Counted from the stretch's first letter, positions 1 to 5,956 are shown. The stretch is DNA of 64,000 nucleotides from Nemertoderma westbladi (GCA_032718475.1 JAUCBJ010006054.1:1-64000), one strand, 5' to 3'. The notes: generated by a model from the sequence alone, not told the origin. Numbers and translations are program-made.

Positions 1-261
1 TGTTGATGGAAAATTATATTCGGAATACTGATAAACAATCAGACACCCCAATCTTCTTGATATAATAAAGGTTAGAGAGACCGGATACATATAACGATTG
101 CGACTTACATTAAGTGGTTTGAAGTGAATCTAATGCTATTTTATAGGCCCTACACGTATTGTCTGTTGTTCTCCTTATATGTGACTAAAATTAGTGAAGG
201 TCGGCAGATTGGTGTGCAGTATTGTGCAGCATTGTGTATGATTGTGATTGATAACGAAGCA
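1..261. other. Flank without recognisable gene
   Basis: AT-rich sequence upstream of the retrotransposon fragment. A reading frame with a GTG start at 124 runs into the retrotransposon, but its first 46 codons show no retrotransposon-like conservation and are probably chance open sequence. A donor-like CAGGTGAGA at about 263-271 lies at the boundary. I see no other feature here. Confidence 0.5.
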
Positions 262-651
262 TCAGGTGAGACCTGGACACTGACTAAATCACTTGAACAA
301 CGAATTGATGGTTGCTACACAAGACTACTAAGGGCAGCCCTAAACATCAGCTGGAGACAACACATGACAAACGCCGAGCTTTATGGTACAATACCACCTG
401 TATCAACCACCCTCCGTGAACGCAGATTAAGATTCAGTGGGCACTGCTGGCGAAGTAAAGACGAGGTCATACCAGATCTACTTTTCTGGCAACCAACTCA
501 TGGAAAGCGTAGTCGTGGACGACCTGCCATAACATATATAGATCAACTTGAAAGGGATACTGAACTTGGGAGAAACGAAATTGCGACAACTATGGAGAAT
601 CGGGAAGCCTGGAAGGATCTCATTTCCACTGTCCGAGTTCGCTCGACCTAG
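262..651 (+). pseudogene. Reverse transcriptase C-terminal fragment
   Basis: This is the coding part of the truncated element. The frame is intact over about 129 codons with no stops or frameshifts, so the insertion is either fairly recent or has had little time to decay. The residues would lie downstream of the RT catalytic centre, in the C-terminal region that carries the GHCWRS and HGKRSRGRP motifs. No YADD box, endonuclease catalytic residues or own promoter is present, so no active enzyme can be made. The apparent GTG start at 124 belongs to host flank and should not be used. Confidence 0.8.
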
Positions 652-660
652 TAGTAGTAG
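649..660 (+). repeat. (TAG)4 terminal run of the retrotransposon
   Basis: Four TAG triplets follow directly on the conserved ...RVRST end of the protein and include its stop codon; TAATTG follows. Short 3' tandem runs are a known terminal signature of several non-LTR clades. It marks the likely 3' boundary of the element at about 660-664. Confidence 0.6.
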
Positions 661-664
661 TAAT

Positions 665-1282
665 TGAATTAGGACCGGGGTAACTATTTTCAGCTTGTAT
701 TATTGGAAAATTTTTTTATTACGGCGTATTTTACCTAAAAAAATTCCGAAAAGAAAGGTAACAATGAATAATATATTTGAAAAAATGATCTTATCTATAG
801 ACTCAAGCTGCCCCAGTATTGTCATGTCGCTTAATCAATAATATTTTGACCAATGGGTATATTTATAATGGGTGTGTCTTTAAAACGTCGTTTGCGCGCC
901 GCAATCGTTCGTTTTAGTAAATGATTACAGAAAAATATCCATCGGGAGAGAAAGTTTGCGATGCCGACATTAAATTAAATTCGCTCATGCTTAAAATTAT
1001 GAAACTTCTAAGAAGCTACACAGTTAATACAGTGTTGACGTCAATCAATTTAACCGTGAGTAATATTCTGCGGAATTTTGAGGGTGTGTCTATAAAAATT
1101 TATATAGACCGCATTAATCGCCACCGCAAGCTGTTACCACTTACGTCAACCAATTTAAGCGTAAATAAATATTTCCTTTGAAATTTAGGAAGTTTTTCAA
1201 AAAAAATTCTCTCAGGACAATAGCAATTAATCCGGTTGAGTGGTTAAAATATACCCGTTTTCCCGATAGCCCATCATTATAT
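665..1282. other. Intergenic region with a doubtful 86-codon ORF
   Basis: No recognisable gene. An ATG-started frame of 86 codons (921-1181, plus strand) exists, but its product (starting MITEKYPSGEKV) matches nothing I know. It lies inside a region whose DNA motifs repeat at other spacings, so I treat it as probable non-coding or upstream regulatory sequence. A repeated GGGTGTGTCTWTAAAA occurs at 870-885 and 1082-1097. Otherwise the stretch is AT-rich. Confidence 0.4.
1036..1162 (+). repeat. CRE-like direct repeat pair upstream of the promoter
   Basis: ACGTCAATCAATTTAACCGT at 1038-1057 recurs as ACGTCAACCAATTTAAGCGT at 1143-1162, 105 bp apart with two mismatches in 20. The first copy starts with a perfect TGACGTCA palindrome (1036-1043), the binding consensus of CREB/ATF bZIP factors. 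The second has TTACGTCA. The pair lies 120-250 bp upstream of the predicted core promoter of the PC4-like gene, so a cis-regulatory role is plausible but unproven. Confidence 0.4.
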
Positions 1283-1318
1283 TATAAATACGTCGTAAAA
1301 TACTTTATTTCGTCATTC
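1283..1318 (+). promoter_or_regulatory. Predicted TATA-Inr core promoter
   Basis: TATAAATA at 1283-1290 is followed by TCATTC at 1313-1318, which fits the arthropod initiator consensus TCAKTY. The Inr adenine at 1315 lies 32 bp from the first T of the TATA box, inside the canonical window. The first ATG after it that opens a long frame is at 1414, giving a 5' UTR of about 99 nt. This is the only candidate core promoter I found that is well placed for the two plus-strand frames. Confidence 0.5.
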
Positions 1319-1413
1319 GGGTTATAATTCATTATTCATATTTTTCGCACATTGTATAGCGTGATATTATTGTATTTTTACACTTAATTATTAATATTTC
1401 GCAAAATTTGTTG

Positions 1414-2301
1414 ATGGAATCTGTGAAACCATCACAACCAAAAATGATGTCATTAAGCGGTAGCTCTACTGATAGTGCGCCCGCCCCATACGTATCGGTG
1501 ATTACAGGTAAGAGTGTGTGGGGCCTCGAGTGTTTGGGGGAAGGAATAGAAATAAAAGCATTTAACGGGAAATACGTTCGATTCAACCATTGGGGTGATA
1601 CCAAAGGACGCAACGTCGTGCAAGAATCGGTAAGTCTTACTTACCAGAACATAAGATTCCTATTTGACTTCCTCAATTATAATAAAATAGCCATTGAATA
1701 TTACAAGGAATACACCAGAGGCAATTTGCTTATAACGCCAATAAATCATGCGTACTTACGCATTGGGAAAAACGGCGCATCAATTTTTATCTCGCAAAAA
1801 ATTCTAGATGTCTTACAAAGCATCTACGGCAAAGTCGTTCTTTCCCGTATTGAACCGAAGAAAAAGGAAATTCACGGTGATAATTTTATGGAGTTCGAAG
1901 ATTGTGGGTACATTGGATATATCTACGACTTTGAAGGGCAACGATTTGTCGGCGTTTGGGAAGCGGATGATATAGGTAGACAGCGGAAGGGTGTTCTATA
2001 TTACGATGGGTTGAATCTCAGAGCGGATGAATTCTGTTTGCTCGACTTTAACATAGATAAGAATGTTAACGAGAATATCGATGAGGTTAGTATGAGGTAC
2101 ACATCAACCGTTAACGAAAACGGGATATATTTGTCCCACAACTTCGACACCAAGGTTATTTTCATCCCCCGAAACAACACAAATGTCAAGATAATTAAGC
2201 AATTACAGAAGTACGCGGACCGCGATATTCCGTCTGGGTGTGAGTTTCTACCGATTAAAAAGTTAGTTGTTGAATTATTCTATAATTCATGGAATTATTG
2301 A
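1414..2301 (+). CDS. Protein with two PC4-like ssDNA-binding domains (putative)
   Basis: A 295-residue intronless protein. The ATG at 1414 is the first methionine in frame; two TTG codons just upstream are not plausible starts. Residues about 37-88 read as a PC4-type fold: a strand pattern around GEGIEIKAFNGKYVRF, a tryptophan, a DxxG turn, then VSLTYQNIRFLFDFL as strand edge and helix. This follows the family pattern I..F-x-GK-V...W...G...SL......L. Residues about 161-211 repeat it (GYIYDFEGQRFVGVWEADD, KGVLYYDGLNLRADEFCLL). The stretches after each copy (LLITPINHAYLRIGKNGASI and RYTSTVNENGIYLSHNF) also resemble each other weakly. PC4 proteins bind single-stranded DNA in transcription, replication and repair, but I assign only the fold, by eye. 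There is no nuclear signal or membrane segment. An accessory protein of a mobile or viral-like element is an alternative. Confidence 0.5.
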   Translation: MESVKPSQPKMMSLSGSSTDSAPAPYVSVITGKSVWGLECLGEGIEIKAFNGKYVRFNHWGDTKGRNVVQESVSLTYQNIRFLFDFLNYNKIAIEYYKEYTRGNLLITPINHAYLRIGKNGASIFISQKILDVLQSIYGKVVLSRIEPKKKEIHGDNFMEFEDCGYIGYIYDFEGQRFVGVWEADDIGRQRKGVLYYDGLNLRADEFCLLDFNIDKNVNENIDEVSMRYTSTVNENGIYLSHNFDTKVIFIPRNNTNVKIIKQLQKYADRDIPSGCEFLPIKKLVVELFYNSWNY

Positions 2302-2386
2302 TGGAATGATTCATTATAGTATTATACATTATTATTATACACATATTTATTTATTTATTACTTTATTTTATTTATTATACGCGGAT

Positions 2387-2827
2387 ATGTTGGGGGAAAA
2401 TGAGCTTGTGGTGGATGAGGTAGATATGGATGTGGAGGAAGAGGAGGAAGATGAGGATGTAGCAAATGAAATAGCGAAGGAGAACGAAGAGATATTGGTG
2501 GCAATGTATGTGAGGGAGAGAGAAGAAGCGCGGCTAGAAAGATTGTTAAATCCAAGGAATGAGTGGGAGGAGATAGAAAAAAAACATTATTTGGAGGAAG
2601 AGGCGAGGAAGAACAGCGCGTGGGGAGAAGATTGGACGTTAGAAATGGAGGCGGAGGGGGATAGGAGAACGCGGGAGGCGGAGAGATGTGCGCGGGAGAA
2701 AGCGATGGAGGAGAGAATCAATATGTTGGAAGGAATGATGGAGATGTTGGGTGATGGTGGTGGTGGTAATGATGCAGAGGATCAGGAAGAAGATTGGGCG
2801 GATGGCGATAGCGGGATAAGCGGGTAA
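2387..2827 (+). CDS. Acidic coiled-coil protein of unknown function
   Basis: A 146-residue protein from the ATG at 2387. Residues 9-28 are almost all Asp/Glu, about 30-115 are a highly charged, heptad-like helix rich in Glu, Arg and Lys, and the tail has GGGG followed by an acidic end. I do not recognise a family. The same frame is open upstream and has an earlier ATG at 2306, only 5 nt after the stop of the PC4-like gene. That start would give 173 residues with a hydrophobic N-terminus (IYLFITLFYLLYA), resembling a signal peptide or anchor. I prefer 2387 because 2302-2386 is A/T-only in style and base use changes sharply at 2387. It shares promoter and poly(A) signal with its neighbour. It could be a chromatin- or DNA-mimic type acidic protein, but low-complexity composition makes any function a guess. 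Confidence 0.5.
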   Translation: MLGENELVVDEVDMDVEEEEEDEDVANEIAKENEEILVAMYVREREEARLERLLNPRNEWEEIEKKHYLEEEARKNSAWGEDWTLEMEAEGDRRTREAERCAREKAMEERINMLEGMMEMLGDGGGGNDAEDQEEDWADGDSGISG

Positions 2828-2847
2828 GGTGGTGGGAGAAATTTTTA

Positions 2848-2853
2848 AATAAA
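2848..2853 (+). terminator. AATAAA poly(A) signal
   Basis: A canonical AATAAA lies 20 nt after the stop of the acidic ORF. None lies between the two ORFs (2302-2386), so both would be on one transcript ending about 2870. Confidence 0.55.
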
Positions 2854-2876
2854 GCGGTGACGGATTTAAGTAAATG

Positions 2877-3041
2877 ATCAAATTAAAATAATAATATTAT
2901 AAATACAATAACCTTACTTCGATGCTATCACTCACTTCATGGCTCGCCCCATAGGTAGAATAATCAAATTAAAATAATATTATAAATACTATAACCTTAA
3001 CCCATATGCTAAGGCTTCACTCGCTTCATGGCTCGCCCCAT
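2877..3041 (+). repeat. Two tandem copies of an 86-bp repeat
   Basis: ATCAAATTAAAATAAT starts both copies (2877 and 2963), followed by TATTATAAATAC, a CCTTA block, and a conserved GC-richer end containing CACTCRCTTCATGGCTCG (ends near 2952 and 3041). The offset is 86 bp at the left end and 89 bp at the right end because of small indels. It lies directly downstream of the poly(A) signal. No coding potential. Confidence 0.75.
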
Positions 3042-3093
3042 TTTTTCATCAAATCACGAAATCATGTTAAAGACTATATAACAAACGTCTGCA

Positions 3094-3308
3094 ACCCACT
3101 TACTATATTGGGTTTTACCTATTGCGGTTCAAGGTCAAACGCCAGCCGGTAGACACAAATTAATTAAATTACTTCCGTCTGCGGACTGGCCTTATACCAC
3201 ATATGTCACATATACACAGTGGTGACATATGTTACATATGCGCAATGGTAACCATATATAGTAAGTGGGTGGGGTGACACAATGGTAATCATAGTAAGTA
3301 GGCGGGGC
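3094..3308. repeat. Foldback cluster with nested inverted repeats
   Basis: The outer arms are 3094-3126 (ACCCACTTACTATAT...ATTGCG) and 3241-3270 (CGCAATGGTAACC...AGTAAGTGGGT), inverted with small indels. The right arm is partly duplicated at 3280-3308 (CAATGGTAATCATAGTAAGT). Inside are a second stem, 3141-3154 with 3177-3190 (GCCAGCCGGTAGAC against GTCTGCGGACTGGC, imperfect), and a perfect 11-bp stem, 3199-3209 with 3222-3232 (ACATATGTCAC / GTGACATATGT). This looks like a small non-autonomous foldback or MITE-type element. No transposase gene or clear target duplication is visible. Confidence 0.55.
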
Positions 3309-3640
3309 AAGAGCCGTTCGGCAAATTCTTTAACATGGTAGACTATGGCAGACGCTGTTTTATTTAAGTTGTTTATCATACTACTAATGTCACTTTGGAA
3401 TGACAATTGGACAGTCGTCTGAAGCTAGAGAGCTTCTTTCGCGGTGCGCCATCACCGCCAGCTAGTGATTAATTTGAAACATTATTAGCAAATAAATTAC
3501 TTTAATTATTAAGTAATTAAACTTTAATATTATATTATAGAATTTTGCTATTATTTTTTATATTTTTTTACTTTTTACGGAACGGCCTACTATGAAGAAC
3601 GCAACATTCAGAAATGACTGGCACAAAGAAATACAATAAT
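3309..3640. other. AT-rich gap with two short hairpins
   Basis: No gene seen. At 3421-3436 GAAGCT-agag-AGCTTC and at 3441-3458 GCGGTG-cgccat-CACCGC form adjacent 6-bp stems. The rest (3465-3600) is AT-rich. If the RIN-like gene continues here, this is intron, but I found no convincing next exon. Confidence 0.4.
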
Positions 3641-3651
3641 TTAACTCCAAC

Positions 3652-3963
3652 CTTGTCCGTCTATGTTCCAGAATAGAGCGTATTCATCAGGTTTGGCTAT
3701 TTTTAGTTTCTTCGCCATCACCATGCATACCTCCGCGCAATTGGTTTCCCTGGAGACGGGAATTGTTTTAGTAACGACCGCGAATTCGTTGGTCTTGTCG
3801 ACGCCCTCTATCGGCGCCACAACCTTAATATATCCGTCTAACGAACCAAAACTAAATCTTCTTTCACTAACAGAAACTTTGGCAGACCGTGGTGAAGCCA
3901 CCGCTGTTGTTATAACTCCCTGTTCATTACGAATTGTGTTCTTCAAGTCTTTTAAACATATTA
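3652..3963 (-). CDS. RIN-like: RIN/Sprint-like exon: Ras-association domain start
   Basis: A 312-nt minus-strand exon, phase 1 at both ends, encoding 103 complete codons. The acceptor is TTTTATTTAG (AG at 3965-3964) and the donor is CAAG|GTTGGA (GT at 3651-3650). The first residues (ICLKDLKNT) finish the last VPS9 helix begun in the exon at 4551-4694. A Ser/Arg-rich linker follows, then DGYIKV with KTIPVSRETNCAEVCMVMAK and KPDEYALFWNIDGQ. This is the beta-beta-alpha-beta start of an RA ubiquitin fold in the style of RIN proteins, which have a similar PENYALF-type block. About 30 further RA residues are expected in a later exon that I could not find. RIN proteins are Ras effectors that activate Rab5 at early endosomes. 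Read without splicing, the frame stops five codons later at 3641. Confidence 0.75.
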
Positions 3964-4001
3964 CTAAATAAAATTAAACCTATTTGGTTATATATAATAA
4001 T

Positions 4002-4371
4002 TATACGAAGTATCAAAGCAAGCAAACAGTCTGCCAGCCGGAGGCGACCCGAAGGCTCCTCCTTAGAAGGCTGCTACCCGAAGGTAGAGGTGGGCGCTAC
4101 ACCTATCTGCTACCCGAAGGTAGAGGTGGGCGCTACATCTATCTGCTACCCGAGGGTAGGGGTGGGCACTACTCCTATCTGCTACCCGAAGGTAGGGGTG
4201 GGCGCTATTCCTATCTAGCTCCTCGAAGGTAGGGGTGGGCGCTACTCCTATCTGCTACACGAAGGTAAGGGTGTGCGCTACTCCTATCTGCTACCCGAGG
4301 GTAGAGGTGGGCGCTACCACCCATACTATATTTACACTTTTATATTAAACCATATTATATAACTTCGTATA
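4002..4371. mobile_element. Inverted-repeat-flanked element with internal tandem array
   Basis: TATACGAAGT at 4002-4011 is exactly inverted as ACTTCGTATA at 4362-4371, with more AT-rich similarity outside (TATATAATAATT against ATTATATA). The two arms enclose the 36-bp array. Short terminal inverted repeats around a minisatellite core, without a transposase, resemble the tandem-repeat-bearing non-autonomous elements known in invertebrates. The class is an inference. The right arm overlaps a 13-bp match to one loxP arm (4359-4371), which I regard as chance. Confidence 0.45.
4072..4320 (+). repeat. 36-bp minisatellite, about 7 copies
   Basis: TGCTACCCGAAGGTAG recurs at 4072, 4108, 4144, 4180, then degenerate copies at about 4216, 4252 and 4288, each followed by GGTGGGCGCTAC and a CTATC end. 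Every unit holds a short palindrome, CTACC-CGAA-GGTAG. The array is much richer in G+C than its surroundings. As 36 is divisible by three, open frames appear on the plus strand (LPEGRGGRY repeats), but they lie antisense in a RIN-like intron and are not genes. A degenerate GC-rich piece (4030-4065) may be an older copy. Confidence 0.85.
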
Positions 4372-4550
4372 CTTCTAAGTTCTAACATAATTCGATAATT
4401 GTGAATATTTTATAACAAATTATCATAATAATTACGAGAAATAAAAATTATGATGCATAAAATGACATACCATGAACATATAGTCAGCGCAATGTAATGG
4501 CGAGGGCTATTTAACATTTGTCCCTATTACCTGTTGGTGTACATACAAAC

Positions 4551-4694
4551 CTGCACACTGTAAGGTCGTCAGATAATAATCGGTTTTCCCCACCAATTGG
4601 AACGGATCGAGTAAATTGATGAGATAAATCGTTTCCAATTCAACGTTGACAAATCCATTTTGAACCAGAATATAAATCAATAGAGGGAGGAATT
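4551..4694 (-). CDS. RIN-like: RIN/Sprint-like exon: C-terminal half of VPS9 domain
   Basis: A 144-nt minus-strand exon, phase 1 to phase 1, with an excellent acceptor TTGTATTTCTACAG (AG at 4696-4695) and donor GCAG|GTTTGT. It encodes FLPLLIYILVQNGF, then INLLDPFQLVGKTDYYLTTL and QCA; the junction codon becomes Val. This is the VPS9 core helix pair: xFLPxLIYxL, the ExxY/LLDP stretch typical of RIN proteins, and the DYYLTTLxCAV block, which carries the catalytic tyrosine used by Rab5 exchange factors such as Rabex-5. The preceding A-D-(D/E) residues, including the catalytic Asp, must lie in the upstream exon beyond the satellite; the first codon here is xAA, consistent with Glu. Product: a guanine nucleotide exchange factor for Rab5, probably activated by Ras. 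Confidence 0.8.
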
Positions 4695-4719
4695 CTGTAG
4701 AAATACAATGTAAAGTGGT

Positions 4720-5732
4720 AAACGTACACAATTAATTTAAATATGGATCAAACGTAAACAATTAATTTCAAAATGGATCAAACGTACACAATTAATTTCA
4801 ATATGGATCAAACGTACACAATTAATTTCAATATGGATCAAACGTAAACAATTAATTTCAATATGGATCAAACGTACACAATTAATTTAAATATGGATCA
4901 AACGTACACAATTAATTTCAATATGGATGAAACGTACACAATTAATTTCAATATGGATCAAACGTACACAATTAACTTCAATATGGATCAAAAGTACACA
5001 ATTAATTTCAATATGGATCAAACGCACACAATTAATTTAAATATGGATCAAACGTACACAATTAATTTCAATATGGATGAAACGTACACAATTAATTTAA
5101 ATATGGATCAAACGTACACAATTAATTTCAATATGGATCAAACGTAAACAATTAATTTCAATATGGATCAAACGTACACAATTAATTTCAATATGGATCA
5201 AACGTACACAATTAATTTCAATATGGATCAAACGTACACAATTAATTTCAATATGGATCAAACGTACACAATTAATTTCAATATGGATCATACGTACACA
5301 ATTAATTTCAATATGAATTAAACGTAAACAATTAATTTCAATATGGATCAAAAGTACACAATTAATTTCAATATGGATCAAACGTACACAATTAATTTAA
5401 ATATGGATCAAACGTATACAATTAATTTCAATATGGATCAAACGTACACAGTTAATTTCAATATGGATCAAACGTAAACAATTAATTTCAATATGGATCA
5501 AACGTACACAGTTAATTTCAATAAGGATCAAACGTACACAATTAATTTCAATATGGATCAAACGTACACAATTAATTTCAATATGGATCAAACGTACACA
5601 ATTAATTTCAATATGGATCAAACGTACACAATTAATTTTAATATGGATCAAACGTACACAATTAATTTAAATATGGATCAAACGTACACAATTAATTTCA
5701 ATATGGATCAAACGTACACAATTAATTTCAAT
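4720..5732 (+). repeat. 30-bp satellite, about 33 copies, no indels
   Basis: Units with the core ATATGGATCAAACGTACACA followed by ATTAATTTCA repeat exactly every 30 bp from 4741 to 5730, with a partial copy at 4720-4740. Only point variants occur: GTAAAC for GTACAC (4741, 4831, 5131, 5311, 5461 units), GGATGAAAC (4921, 5071), AAAAGT (4981, 5341), CAGTTAATT (5431, 5491) and TTTAA for TTTCA ends. Since 30 is ten codons, long open frames appear on both strands (MDQTYTINFN and IHIEINCVRL repeats). Plus-strand frames are broken wherever GTAAAC makes TAA. I treat them as chance. The array starts 25 nt upstream of the VPS9 exon acceptor, inside the intron. Confidence 0.95.
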
Positions 5733-5956
5733 ATGTATCTTGAATATCATTATTGTCATTCTGTACTTACGCCCCCAGCGGTAATATTTGAAGATACATG
5801 TATTATTGTACACCAAAATACTCCAATAGTATATACTTACAAAATAATAATTTGTAAGTGGACTATTTTAATGATGTTGATGGCCATTGGCCATATATGA
5901 GTTTATACAGTCTTAGTTGAAGTAACATGACCTTCCAGTAGCTATTTTCAAGAAAT
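5733..5956. other. Unique spacer between two satellites, with two hairpins
   Basis: The only non-repetitive DNA between the 30-bp and 37-bp arrays. ATGTATCTTGAATAT (5733-5747) pairs with ATATTTGAAGATACAT (5784-5799) with one mismatch and a bulge. AATAGT-atat-ACTTACAAA (5825-5843) pairs with TTTGTAAGT-gg-ACTATT (5851-5867). Two GTAAGT donor-like sites lie on the minus strand (near 5763-5769 and 5835-5840), but translating upstream of them does not give the expected VPS9 A-D-D residues, so no exon is called. No other gene seen. Confidence 0.5.

Larger units (their letters stand above)
262..664 (+). mobile_element. 3' end of a 5'-truncated non-LTR retrotransposon
   Basis: Codons from 262 to the TAG at 649-651 encode about 129 residues typical of the C-terminal end of endonuclease/reverse-transcriptase proteins of invertebrate non-LTR (LINE-like) elements. 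This region follows the RT palm. Visible family blocks are GETWTLTKSLEQRIDGCYTR, TTLRERRLRFSGHCWRSKDE and HGKRSRGRPAITYIDQL, ending in a short basic stretch before the stop. The endonuclease and polymerase domains are absent, so this is a dead 5'-truncated insertion, the usual outcome of target-primed reverse transcription. The stop codon is the first unit of a (TAG)4 run at 649-660, which fits the short tandem tails that end many such elements. The clade cannot be decided from this piece. The target-site duplication could not be fixed because the 5' junction is uncertain. Confidence 0.85.
3964..4550 (-). other. RIN-like intron (587 bp) carrying a repeat insertion
   Basis: The intron lies between the two phase-1 exons. 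The donor on the minus strand is GCAG|GTTTGT (GT at 4550-4549) and the acceptor is TTTTATTTAG. A second donor-like CAG|GTAATA at 4531/4530 is stronger by consensus, but it would leave phase 0 and an in-frame TAA at once in the next exon, so the upstream donor is preferred. Most of the intron is the inverted-repeat-flanked 36-bp array; 4381-4500 is plain AT-rich sequence. Confidence 0.6.

Noticed and set aside
1332-2881. Minus-strand ORFs opposite the two-ORF unit
   Set aside because: Shadows of the plus-strand genes; the proline/histidine-rich ones merely mirror the GAG/GAA-rich codons of the acidic protein.
3124-3140. tRNA-like B box (GGTTCAAGGTC), possible SINE
   Set aside because: It departs from the GGTTCRANNCC consensus and no A box lies at the right distance; it is part of the foldback cluster.
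3206-3406. 66-codon minus-strand ORF
   Set aside because: It spans the foldback repeats, has no recognisable motif and no splice context; chance frame.
3584-3651. 34-nt intron joining the RA exon to a short exon starting at 3617
   Set aside because: A pyrimidine-rich acceptor (TTTCTTTGTGCCAG) keeps the phase and gives 16 codons before a stop, but an intron of 34 nt is too short for nearly all animals and the product does not convincingly finish an RA domain.
3663-3971. 102-codon plus-strand ORF over the RA exon
   Set aside because: It is the antisense shadow of the minus-strand exon, which has domain similarity and phase-matched splice sites.
3934-4232. Plus-strand ORFs with LPEGRGGRY repeats
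   Set aside because: Produced by the 36-bp minisatellite, present in more than one frame, and antisense inside an intron.
4359-4371. Exact 13-bp match to a loxP arm (ATAACTTCGTATA)
   Set aside because: There is no 8-bp spacer plus second arm beside it; the partner sequence is 350 bp away and only partly matches. It is explained as half of the inverted repeat around the minisatellite, not a recombination site or vector remnant.
4531-4550. Stronger donor CAG|GTAATA for the VPS9 exon
   Set aside because: It leaves phase 0, so the next exon's acceptor would start with a TAA stop. The GCAG|GTTTGT donor at 4551/4550 joins in phase and restores the CAV-ICLKDL helix expected after YYLTTL.
4863-5900. 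Repeat-protein ORFs MDQTYTINFN (plus) and IHIEINCVRL (minus) in the 30-bp array
   Set aside because: A stop-free 30-bp unit is open in several frames automatically. Frames break at random GTAAAC variants, and the region is an intron of the RIN-like gene.
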